Below, one piece after another: positions 25,892 through 34,209 of a stretch of DNA of 64,000 nt. Location: contig JBKDAN010000020.1 of NCBI GenBank assembly GCA_046316615.1, positions 41,640-105,639 of the forward strand, written 5' to 3'. The notes beneath the pieces were generated by a model. That model was given only the letters and a program-made list of their open reading frames with translations, had not been told where the DNA came from and did no database searches. Position 1 is the stretch's first letter, and every line of letters begins with the position of its first letter. Origin of the DNA: BJHL01 sp040378885 (GTDB lineage: Bacteria > Planctomycetota > Phycisphaerae > Phycisphaerales > UBA1924). Made by a program: the position numbers and the translations under genes.

Positions 25892-27606
25892 GCGGCACCT
25901 GCCTCACCATTCGCAGCTTCGCGACGGGCCAGTTCGTCGCGTACCAGCCGCTCAAACAACGCGGCCGGGGCGTCCTGCGCCGTCCACGCGTGAAACTGCG
26001 CCGCTGCTTGCCGGGCGAACATCCCGGCACCGTCCACAGTCTTCCAGCCGCGCCGGGCGGCAGTTGTGAGCGTGGGCGTACGCAGCGGGTTGTAGACCGT
26101 GTCCATGACCGTCACATCGTCGCCGCACGACTGCATGCGATCCACCGGTAAAGCGCTTTCATCGGATGCGCCAGTGCCCGCCATGCCGATGGGTGTGCAG
26201 TTCACAAACACATCGCAGCACGCCCGCTCCAGCAGCTCCCACGCCGCTGCAACAACCTTGCCATCGCCAATGTGCGCCCGAAGCTCATTCGCCAGCGTCT
26301 CCGCCTTGCCAAGCGACCGGTTGTAGACCACGACCGTCGCGCCCGCCTGAGCAAGCGCCCAAGCAGCCGCTTTGCCGGCGCCGCCCGCGCCGAGCACACC
26401 CACGCGCTTACCGCCAAGCCCGCCGACCGCCTGCGTCAATGCGTCACGCAATGCCGCGGCATCCGTGTTCTGCACGCTGATCGCCAGCACCTGCCCATCC
26501 GTATCGCGCCGAATGGTGAGCGTGTTGGCGGCACCAGTCGCACGAGTCGCTTCATCCATCAGCCAGCCGCGTTCGCTTGCCAATTGCGCCAACCGCTCCT
26601 TGTGCGGCATGGTCACGCTGCATCCGCACAGGGTCAGCCGCGGATGCTCGATCAGTTCGAGCATCATCGCTCGAAAGCTGGCATATGCCAGTGCCTGGTC
26701 GTCGACTGCCGCAATTGGCAAGGGCACGTACACGCCATCAAAGCCGGTCGCTTCAAACCCCGCATTGTGCACGAGCGGACTCAGACTCTGCGACACGGGA
26801 GAACCCACGATTCCATAGACGCGTGTGCGAGAGTTGGTCTTCCGGAAGCGATACAGCTCAAGCAATTCTCGCAACGTGGGTTGCCCCGGCGCGGTCGCCG
26901 CCATGCTGCGCAAACTTGCGAAAGTCAGCAACGCCCCGAACTTGCGGGCCAGCACGCGTGACATCACGCCGTATTCACCCATACCCAGCGCGATCGTGGG
27001 CTTGTGCGCATCCGCTGCGAGATCGAGCAGTTCCAAGGCGTCATGCAAACTGCGAGCCCGGTACGCCACCTTCACCACGCTTGTCGCCGGTTCGTTTGCC
27101 ATCGCAGCAACACGCCGAGAAAGGTCCGCGGGTCGCGTCGTGAAGTCGTGCGTGCTGGCGATAAGCGATGCATGCGCCTCATGCAACTGCGCCGGATGCT
27201 CGACCGCGAGTTTCACCTTCTGACGCAGGTTCGCTGACTTCTCGAACGCCGCCCATTCCACATCGATGTAGCGAGGGGCCCGTTCAACGCCCCACGACTT
27301 TCGCTCGCGGGCGGTACCCACGCGCTCGAGCATCGCCACGCGACTCATCTCGTCAGCTTCGTACACGCCGCCTTCACTTGCCAGCCGGCATGTCACGATG
27401 CAAGGCAGCGCCGCCTGCGACACCACTCGCACGATGTCGTCCATCTCGCGGCTGGCTTCATCCGGAGCCGCTTCGGCGTTGCCTGAGAAGAACTCATCGA
27501 CGCGGAACTCCACCAGGTCCGCGCCACCTTCGCGTGCGGCGTCGCAGTCGGCCAAAGCCTGATGAACATCACGCATCACAATCGGCACACACACCATCGT
27601 CGGCAT
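25888..27606 (-). CDS. aroDE: bifunctional 3-dehydroquinate dehydratase (type I) / shikimate dehydrogenase
   Basis: The 572-residue fusion carries two consecutive steps of aromatic amino-acid synthesis. Residues ~1-230 are a type I dehydroquinase TIM barrel, with the Schiff-base Lys expected in VVKVAYRA. Residues ~260-560 are shikimate dehydrogenase, with YGIVGSPVSQSLSPLVHN (shikimate site), MPHKERL with the catalytic Lys, and VLGAGGAGKAAAWAL (NADP site). The same order is known from plants and some bacteria. The start is the ATG at 27606 (MPTMVCV). The upstream glycine-rich gene ends 8 bp before this start, and the downstream DUF5658-like gene overlaps by 4 bp, so these form an operon. Confidence 0.92.
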   Translation of the reverse strand: MPTMVCVPIVMRDVHQALADCDAAREGGADLVEFRVDEFFSGNAEAAPDEASREMDDIVRVVSQAALPCIVTCRLASEGGVYEADEMSRVAMLERVGTARERKSWGVERAPRYIDVEWAAFEKSANLRQKVKLAVEHPAQLHEAHASLIASTHDFTTRPADLSRRVAAMANEPATSVVKVAYRARSLHDALELLDLAADAHKPTIALGMGEYGVMSRVLARKFGALLTFASLRSMAATAPGQPTLRELLELYRFRKTNSRTRVYGIVGSPVSQSLSPLVHNAGFEATGFDGVYVPLPIAAVDDQALAYASFRAMMLELIEHPRLTLCGCSVTMPHKERLAQLASERGWLMDEATRATGAANTLTIRRDTDGQVLAISVQNTDAAALRDALTQAVGGLGGKRVGVLGAGGAGKAAAWALAQAGATVVVYNRSLGKAETLANELRAHIGDGKVVAAAWELLERACCDVFVNCTPIGMAGTGASDESALPVDRMQSCGDDVTVMDTVYNPLRTPTLTTAARRGWKTVDGAGMFARQAAAQFHAWTAQDAPAALFERLVRDELARREAANGEAGAA

Positions 27607-27614
27607 GTGGCAGG

Positions 27615-28403
27615 TTAGTCCCCGCCGCCGCCGCAACCTCCCCCGCCACATCCTGATCCACCGTCACTGCCGCAGCCATCGCCAACGCCATCACCACATC
27701 CCGTGATGCAGCCTGATCCGCATCCGCTCGCCCACACATATCCGCCCTGACCGTCTGGCTTCATGCGTCCGCCTCGCTTCTTGGGAGTCTTCCAGTTGCT
27801 GACCACGACGAGCACGGCAAGCAGCACCGCCACACCCATGATGATGAGCCACGTCGGCACGCCGCCCGTTTGCGGCCCTGATCCTGTCATCACCGCTGCG
27901 GCTGCACCTAGGGCGACGAAGAAAGCGCCCGTCATCAGCGCTTCGCGCCGATGACGCGGCATCTTGGGTTGGTTGAATCGCTTCGTCGCCTCTGGCCAGA
28001 TATCACGCGGCGGCTTCTCGCCAAACACTCGCTCGTAGCTCACGAGCGTCGCCTCGTACCAATCGACGAACTTGATTTGCTCCGCCTCACCGCCCTGCGT
28101 CGGGTCGTGATGCAGCGGCTTGCCCAACACCTGTCCGCACAGTTCCTCCCAGTATGACCGGGTGTAGCACATGTGCAAGTGCCACGCAGCATCCACGTGT
28201 TCGGACGGTGTGACTGCATGCCCCGCCACTTGCGTGAGCAGCAGGAATCGGCGGTACTCGCGCATCACGCGATCCGCATACTCACGCGTCCAGCCATGCT
28301 CACGTGCGAGCCGTGACTCGAAGGGCAACGCCGCATCTGTCGGGCCGATGCGAAAGGCTTCCAACCGACTCCAAAGCACCAGTTGTTGAGGATTCATCAC
28401 CAT
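27615..28403 (-). CDS. glycine-rich domain (GRDP-like) membrane protein
   Basis: The 262-residue protein has an N-terminal helical domain with VDAAWHLHMCYTRSYW, the HxxWHxH-like signature of GRDP-like proteins. Two hydrophobic helices follow (~155-175 and ~183-203). The tail is very rich in Gly and Cys (SGCGSGCITGCGDG...GCGGGGD). A strong AAAGGAGG sits 6 bases before the ATG at 28403. The tail is reminiscent of proteins with a C-terminal Gly/Cys stretch that sits outside the membrane. Function is unknown. It heads the aroDE operon. Confidence 0.7.
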   Translation of the reverse strand: MVMNPQQLVLWSRLEAFRIGPTDAALPFESRLAREHGWTREYADRVMREYRRFLLLTQVAGHAVTPSEHVDAAWHLHMCYTRSYWEELCGQVLGKPLHHDPTQGGEAEQIKFVDWYEATLVSYERVFGEKPPRDIWPEATKRFNQPKMPRHRREALMTGAFFVALGAAAAVMTGSGPQTGGVPTWLIIMGVAVLLAVLVVVSNWKTPKKRGGRMKPDGQGGYVWASGCGSGCITGCGDGVGDGCGSDGGSGCGGGGCGGGGD

Positions 28404-28498
28404 GGCAACCTCCTTTGCTTCTCGCCTGGAGGTACGTTGGTGTGTGATATCTCTTTCGTGGCTGCGCCGACAGCGTTACAGCAATTCGCCGGCTCATT

Positions 28499-29833
28499 TC
28501 AGCACTTTTCAGCGGCCGCACTGCCCGCCACAAAGCCGCTCGCCCAGGCCCATTGAAAGTTGAAGCCGCCGATTCTGCCGTCAACGTCCAATACCTCTCC
28601 GCACAAATGCAGCCCCGGACACACGCGACTTTCCATCGTCGCCACGTCCACCTCCGCCAGCGGCACACCGCCTGCCGTCACTTCCGCGTAGGTGTACCCA
28701 CGATCACCCCGCACCGGCACGCGCAGTTGCGTCACGCATTCCACGAGAGCGCGCCGCTGCTCACGCTGCAACTCTCGCACCAGCGCGCCGCTCGCGCACC
28801 CAGCCTGCTGCATCACCGCTTCCGCCAGGCGCTCAGGCAAACCCGCCTCGGTCAACCAACGTTTCAACGTCAACTTCCCCGCGCTCCCGCGCGATGCCTC
28901 CACCACCATCGCGTCGAAAGTCTCCGCCGTGTGCTTGGGCAGCCAGTTCAGCACCAGTTGCGCCACCGGATCATCCAGCTTCGCATCGGTGAAGTACCGG
29001 CTCACATCGAGCACACCCGGCCCCGACAATCCAAAATGTGTGATGAGCGTTGAGTTCGTGAAGCTCTTGAGTCGCTTGCCGCTTCCGCTGCGCACTTCCG
29101 TGCTCGCGTCCAGCGTCACGCCAGAGAGCTTCGTCAGCCAGTGCCCTTCCTCGACCAGCAGCGGCACCAGCGCGGGAAACACACGCGGCGTGATCGTGTG
29201 CCCCAGCGACTTCGCAATCTCGTGCCCCAGACCGTCACTACCCGACCGTGGCAAACTCTTGCCGCCGGTTGCGAGCACCACCCGCCGCGCCCAAACCTCT
29301 TTCGCCGCCGCGACATCATCATCCGGGTTCACACCCACAAATCCGGCCTCACCGCTGTACGCGGGCGTGTCGTCACGCACCACCACAAACCCGTCACCCT
29401 CGCGCCGCACCGTACTCACGCGCCATGGATGCACCACGCACGCCCCCGCGTTCCGCACGCCGCCCAGAATCGCATCAAGCACAGTTCGCCCGTCGTCACT
29501 TGTCGGAAAGAGCTTGCCAGTCTCCTCACGCTTGAGTTCCACGCCTCGCTCGCGGAAGAAAGCCACCGTCTGCTCCACATCAAACCGTCTCAGCACCTTC
29601 TTGATGGCATTGCGCGATGACCCCGCGTACTGCTGCTCGTCGACCGTGTGATGCGTCACGTTGCAGCGGCCGCCCCCAGCGACGAGAATCTTGGCACCCA
29701 GCTTCTTGGCACCGTCGAGCAGGGTGATGCGGGCTTGCTCGCCGCCACGTGACTGCATTGCCCGCCCGGCCCACAACCCGGCGAACAAGCCCGCCGCACC
29801 CGCGCCGACGACAACGATGTCTCGCTGCACCAT
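28499..29833 (-). CDS. HI0933/BaiN-family NAD(P)/FAD-dependent oxidoreductase
   Basis: The 444-residue flavoprotein starts with the dinucleotide-binding motif VVVGAGAAGLFAGLWAGR, followed by the family hallmark GAKILVAGGGRCNVTH. It ends in GEVLDVDGRIGGFNFQWAWASG, the second FAD contact. Length fits the HI0933-like family (about 400-430 residues). Proposed roles in the family include reductive steps on steroids or unsaturated compounds, but most members are uncharacterised. It is a single gene divergent from nuoA with about 60 bp between the two starts. Confidence 0.88.
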   Translation of the reverse strand: MVQRDIVVVGAGAAGLFAGLWAGRAMQSRGGEQARITLLDGAKKLGAKILVAGGGRCNVTHHTVDEQQYAGSSRNAIKKVLRRFDVEQTVAFFRERGVELKREETGKLFPTSDDGRTVLDAILGGVRNAGACVVHPWRVSTVRREGDGFVVVRDDTPAYSGEAGFVGVNPDDDVAAAKEVWARRVVLATGGKSLPRSGSDGLGHEIAKSLGHTITPRVFPALVPLLVEEGHWLTKLSGVTLDASTEVRSGSGKRLKSFTNSTLITHFGLSGPGVLDVSRYFTDAKLDDPVAQLVLNWLPKHTAETFDAMVVEASRGSAGKLTLKRWLTEAGLPERLAEAVMQQAGCASGALVRELQREQRRALVECVTQLRVPVRGDRGYTYAEVTAGGVPLAEVDVATMESRVCPGLHLCGEVLDVDGRIGGFNFQWAWASGFVAGSAAAEKC

Positions 29834-29896
29834 GCCTCATTATGGCAGGGCGCCCACGCCTCCTCTCTGCCATCTGCCCCGCTATCATCCCGCCGC

Positions 29897-30292
29897 ATGA
29901 TGCTGACCCTTGCCTCCGATCTGAAGAGCTACATGCCCATCGCCCTGATCTGCCTCATGGCAATCGGGTTCGGCGTTGCCAACGTTGTGCTGAGCCAACT
30001 CTTTGGCCCGCGCCGTCAAGGCAAGATCAAAGGCCAGACCTACGAAAGCGGCATGAACCCCATCGGCACCGCCCGCAAGCGGTTCAATGTGCGGTTCTAC
30101 CTCATCGCGATGGTCTTCCTCGTCTTCGACGTCGAAGTCGTCTTCCTGTACCCCTGGGCCGTGACGTTCCCCAACCTCGCGGTTCGCAGCGATGAAGGCC
30201 TGCTGTGGCTCTTCCGCATCCTGTTCTTCCTGCTCACGACGGTGGTCGCCTTCCTGTATGGGTATCGCAAGGGCGTGTTTAAGTTTGACTGA
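29897..30292 (+). CDS. nuoA: NADH-quinone oxidoreductase subunit A
   Basis: The 131-residue membrane subunit of respiratory complex I has three helices: a first near residues 13-36, then FYLIAMVFLVFDVEVVFLYPW, and a last LFFLLTTVVAFLYGY. The conserved YESGMNPIGTARKRFNVRFY loop and the acidic FDVE motif are present. It helps form the quinone-site channel at the junction with the peripheral arm. The other nuo genes do not follow: the next gene is on the opposite strand, so this subunit is transcribed alone. Confidence 0.95.
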   Translation: MMLTLASDLKSYMPIALICLMAIGFGVANVVLSQLFGPRRQGKIKGQTYESGMNPIGTARKRFNVRFYLIAMVFLVFDVEVVFLYPWAVTFPNLAVRSDEGLLWLFRILFFLLTTVVAFLYGYRKGVFKFD

Positions 30293-30335
30293 GTAGGCAT
30301 TGGGGACTAGGGACTGGGCGCTAGCGAAAGGCAAA

Positions 30336-32330
30336 TCATCGGTTGCTGCGTGAGTTGCTGATCGCACGCACTGGCGTAGCTTCGAAGCCCGTGACGCCAC
30401 TGTTGCGAAGTGCTTCGACAACAGCGTCGCTTACGAAGAGCTGTTCGGGGCGTTCAACGTGTGCGAACACATCGAGATGCAGTGGGACTTTCCAGGAATC
30501 CATGACGATTCCCAATAACAAATCGGTCGCCCTTGGGCCCGCACGAGTCGTATGGACTTCGTTGTGAAAACTGAGCAGTGGCCGAATAGCCATCGCCCAG
30601 AATTCGCCGTCAAGCTTCAAGCCATCGTGCATCAGATCGACCGGGTACCACGTGATCTCGCGTGTGAACGAATCGAGAACTTGACGGAACCGTGCTGAGA
30701 CAACTGGAGGCACAAGTGACGATGTCGCGAAATCACCGTGAGGCTCGCGCGAGTTGCTTTCCAAGCAAAACGGCCTGGGCATCGGAAGTGGAGGTGGTGG
30801 TGTGTTGCCCGCGAATGGGCGGAATCCACGAATCGCTTCAAGCGTCGGCAGATCGGCGTGATGCAGGCAATGAACGCGCCATTGCCAGTTCGAAATCGTG
30901 TAGAACTCTCGTTTAGGGTGAGAGTTTGTGGGGTTGACGTCGGTCCTAAGGTGGTTGGCTTCCGGCTCGCTTGCCGTGAGTAAGCCGAAGGGACGCGATG
31001 CTGGCCGTGACGCGTCATAGGCCGTGTTGTCGCGATTCAGCACACGAACCTTGTTCGCTTCGAAGCCCTTGATCTTGTTGCGACGCAGCTCTTTGAGCAC
31101 GTGACCTCGAACGTACAGCGCATCGGGACGCTCGGAGTGTGAAAAGACATGTACGTCAGCGGGCACCTTGTCTGGATCCACAACAGTGCTCAGAAGCATG
31201 CCGAGACCGTCCGTATCAGAATCCGTAGGACTTGTCCGCTTGGACGCATTCTCATCGTGAAAGCTCAGCGAAGGCCGGATCGCCATGACCCAGTATTCGC
31301 CTTCGACCGGCTTGCCTTTGTGCGTCAGGTCGACTGGGTACCAAACGATCTGGCTGTTGAACGCCTCGAGTACTTTACGAAAGCGACTCGTAATGACAGG
31401 TGGCGTAGCGAAGGAATGCGCGAAGTCCGTCGTCGCTCGCGGCGTCTCGCTTCGCATCGCAATCGTGCGAACCGGCGGAAGGGCTGGCAGCGGTGACGTC
31501 CGAGGTAAGCGAAATCCGCAGATAGCGTCGTAGTCAGCTGCCTCAGGGAAATCGACCCACGCACCGTCAAACAGGCTGTGCACACTCCAATTCCAAGTTG
31601 AAAGCAGCAAATAAAACTCCCCATCCGGCTCCTTCGCCGTCACCCGCTTCGCCCGCGTCTTGTCCAGCCAGCCGCTTGCGCCAAGCACCCCAGCATACTG
31701 CAAGTCACCCGACGCGAAGCCATATCCCACGCCGCGCCAGGCTCTGCCGCCGCAGGCAAGCGACGGAGCGATCTTGGGCAGGGCTACGTGCAGCAGGCAC
31801 CCCACATACACCTGCGCGAGTCCGGTCGTGGTGAAAAACACCTCTTCGCCCAGTTGCTCGTCTTGCTCGAATCGGCTTTCGTCGGACTCGTCGCACCCGA
31901 TGGCGGCAAGCACTTCACGCAGCACCGCGGAGTCAAACTCCGGTGGATGATCGCTAGGCGTGGCACGTCCCGCGCGCCCTGTCGCATCCTGCGTCCAATC
32001 CCTGTCGCTTGCCCAGTCCGCATCCTCGAGACTGAACTCTTTGGAGCCCACGAAGTACACCTTGGGCTCGTTCATCATGAATTCTGGCACGTAGAACCAC
32101 AACCCTGCGATCGAGTCAGGCATCACGCCGTGTGCGAGCGACTGCTCAACCCACGCCGCGAACGCGGGTATCTCGCGATCAAAGTCGATCTCATGCAGCG
32201 GCGCAAGCACGGTGCGACTGCGCTTGGTCGCCATTAACTCCAGGTACTGCCGCACAGCCTGCGTGATCGTGAGTTGTCCATCACGCATCTGCCGAACGAC
32301 CTTCGGTGCAACCGTCTCGAAGTTCTTCAA
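30336..32330 (-). CDS. protein with N-terminal unknown domain and two tandem Imm11-like (DUF1629) domains
   Basis: The 664-residue protein contains two related units of about 190 residues (~236-432 and ~474-658). Shared landmarks are STWNWSVHSL / ISNWQWRVHC, SRFRKVLEAF / ARFRQVLDSF, WYPVDLTHKGK / WYPVDLMHDGL, WVMAIRPSLSFH / WAMAIRPLLSFH and the closing LRRNKIKGFEANKV / LRNSGVTGFEATPV. The last motif resembles the end of Imm11 immunity proteins. Residues 1-230 (with YVPEFMMNEPKVYF) are not recognised. It starts 16 bp after ccsA on the same strand, so it could be co-transcribed. No toxin gene is adjacent. The Imm11 assignment is by remembered pattern and is moderate. Confidence 0.6.
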   Translation of the reverse strand: MKNFETVAPKVVRQMRDGQLTITQAVRQYLELMATKRSRTVLAPLHEIDFDREIPAFAAWVEQSLAHGVMPDSIAGLWFYVPEFMMNEPKVYFVGSKEFSLEDADWASDRDWTQDATGRAGRATPSDHPPEFDSAVLREVLAAIGCDESDESRFEQDEQLGEEVFFTTTGLAQVYVGCLLHVALPKIAPSLACGGRAWRGVGYGFASGDLQYAGVLGASGWLDKTRAKRVTAKEPDGEFYLLLSTWNWSVHSLFDGAWVDFPEAADYDAICGFRLPRTSPLPALPPVRTIAMRSETPRATTDFAHSFATPPVITSRFRKVLEAFNSQIVWYPVDLTHKGKPVEGEYWVMAIRPSLSFHDENASKRTSPTDSDTDGLGMLLSTVVDPDKVPADVHVFSHSERPDALYVRGHVLKELRRNKIKGFEANKVRVLNRDNTAYDASRPASRPFGLLTASEPEANHLRTDVNPTNSHPKREFYTISNWQWRVHCLHHADLPTLEAIRGFRPFAGNTPPPPLPMPRPFCLESNSREPHGDFATSSLVPPVVSARFRQVLDSFTREITWYPVDLMHDGLKLDGEFWAMAIRPLLSFHNEVHTTRAGPRATDLLLGIVMDSWKVPLHLDVFAHVERPEQLFVSDAVVEALRNSGVTGFEATPVRAISNSRSNR

Positions 32331-32346
32331 GCCCCCTCCACTTCGT

Positions 32347-34209
32347 TCACGCGTAAGCGTGCAATCCCGGCAGCAGCAGGTTCACGCCGAAGTACGTCCA
32401 CAGCATCACGAAGAACCCAATCACGCTCAGCCACGCTGTCGTCAGACCCTTGCCCTGCGGCCTGGCCATGCGCACGTGAATCACGATGAGGTAGACGATC
32501 CATGTGATGAGCGCCCACGTTTCCTTCGGGTCAAAGGCCCACCAGCGGCCCCACGAGTGGTCGGCCCACCACGCGCCCAGCAAAATGCCCACGCCCAGCG
32601 TCCAGAAGGCGAGTTGCAGAATGATCATCTGTGACTTGTCCAAGTCGCTCAGCAGCTTTGCCTTCGTCGTCATGGGTTCGTCATCACCTGCGCTCAAAGC
32701 GGCACCGACGACCGCCGCCGTGCCGTCACCACCGGCAACAGCCACCTGCGGTGCAGCCGCGCCGATGCGTTCCTTGGCGAAGTAATGCGCCGCGAGGTAG
32801 AAGATGCTCACGACAAAGCCAAGCGCAATGAGCCCGTAGCTCACGAGCACGGTCGTGACGTGGTACTTCAGCAGCACACTGGTATTCAGAATCGCCGCTT
32901 CGCGCTCGATAGTCTGACCGGGAATCGCCGTCTGCGTCGCAGTGACCAACACCATGAAGCCCACAGCTGCCGCCGCCGCGCCAAACAACCACTGCTTGCG
33001 CCACACCATGATGCCCAGCGCCAGCAGCACGGCGAAGAGCGAAAGGCCCGTCATGCTCTCAAACTGATTCTGAATCGCGAATCGCTCAGCGATCAAGCAC
33101 CGCGCGATGAAGCCGATGCCGTGCATCGCCACGCCGCCCGCCAGCAGCAGGCCGCCGGTCCACGCCAGCCACTTGCGATGCGTGCCGAAGGCCAGCAGCA
33201 GTGACACCAGCGAGAACGCATACAGCACCCAGCCCCACTCAAACGCATTGAGCCGGTTGTACGACATCTCGATGTTCCGGCTCGTCGTCGGATACACGTC
33301 GCTGTTGATCTTGGGCAGTTCCGCTGCGATCGTGGCAATTGCCGCATTGGCAGCGCTCACATCGCGTGCCCGCCATGCGGTACCAAGCTGGGTCATCGCC
33401 GCGCGCACCAGGTGGCCTTCAGCCAGTGTCGCCACGTGCGTCCAGGGCTTGTCGCGTGACTCCGGCGCAACCATCTCCAGGTTCGCCTTCGCCTCGATAA
33501 ACAACTGCATGCCGTACTGAGCACGTCCCAGCCCTTCCATGTATGGCTGCTCGCTCTGGTGGCTCTGCATCACACGCGGGCCAAACTCTTCCAACATGAG
33601 CGGCGTCACCCGCCCGAGCTTCATCCATCGCTCCTGCACTTCCTTGTTCGCCTCGTTGTCGCGATCCGGAAACTGGAGCTCAACCAATTCCCGCCGCAAG
33701 GGCAGGTAGTTCACGCCGATGAGCGGCTTATCGAAGTAATACGCCGGATCGATGATCAGATCGAGGAACGTGAACACCGGGTCGTAGCGAATCCGCGTGA
33801 TCTTGTCATGCAGAGCATCAGGCTGCTTCTCGTGCAGAAAGTCGTTGTAGTCCTTGCGCCCCGTGATGGTCTGCACCATCTCCGTCGCGAGCGTGTCGAG
33901 CACCTTCACGCGCCCGTTATGAAAAACCGCCAGATCCTTCAGGGGCTCCAGATCCAGCGCTTCCGCAAACGCGGCTTTCTCTGCATTGGTGGTCGTGCTC
34001 TGCCGCGACGGTGCGCCAAACGGATTGGCCTGTTTCTTGCCTTCCTCGCTCAAGCCCTCGCTGGGCGGATGCGCATTGCCCGCCGGTGCGTCGTACTGCG
34101 CACGCGCAGGCGTCACCACGCACGCCAACACCACCATCATCACAGCAGCCAAGCCGCGCAATTGCGCCATCAGCCCGCCATGCACATGCTTCATCGTCAT
34201 CATCTTCAT
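32347..34209 (-). CDS. ccsA: cytochrome c biogenesis protein CcsA (System II haem handling)
   Basis: The 620-residue protein has a signal/anchor region ending near ARAQYDAPAG, then a periplasmic domain (~45-300) with NGRVKVLDTLATE. Multiple membrane helices follow, with the haem-handling WWD-type motif WGRWWAFDPKETWALITW (Phe where Trp is usual) and flanking helices. With ResB it delivers haem and attaches it to apocytochrome c outside the membrane. The ATG at 34209 overlaps the resB stop by 4 bp (ATGA), so the two are coupled. Confidence 0.88.
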   Translation of the reverse strand: MKMMTMKHVHGGLMAQLRGLAAVMMVVLACVVTPARAQYDAPAGNAHPPSEGLSEEGKKQANPFGAPSRQSTTTNAEKAAFAEALDLEPLKDLAVFHNGRVKVLDTLATEMVQTITGRKDYNDFLHEKQPDALHDKITRIRYDPVFTFLDLIIDPAYYFDKPLIGVNYLPLRRELVELQFPDRDNEANKEVQERWMKLGRVTPLMLEEFGPRVMQSHQSEQPYMEGLGRAQYGMQLFIEAKANLEMVAPESRDKPWTHVATLAEGHLVRAAMTQLGTAWRARDVSAANAAIATIAAELPKINSDVYPTTSRNIEMSYNRLNAFEWGWVLYAFSLVSLLLAFGTHRKWLAWTGGLLLAGGVAMHGIGFIARCLIAERFAIQNQFESMTGLSLFAVLLALGIMVWRKQWLFGAAAAAVGFMVLVTATQTAIPGQTIEREAAILNTSVLLKYHVTTVLVSYGLIALGFVVSIFYLAAHYFAKERIGAAAPQVAVAGGDGTAAVVGAALSAGDDEPMTTKAKLLSDLDKSQMIILQLAFWTLGVGILLGAWWADHSWGRWWAFDPKETWALITWIVYLIVIHVRMARPQGKGLTTAWLSVIGFFVMLWTYFGVNLLLPGLHAYA

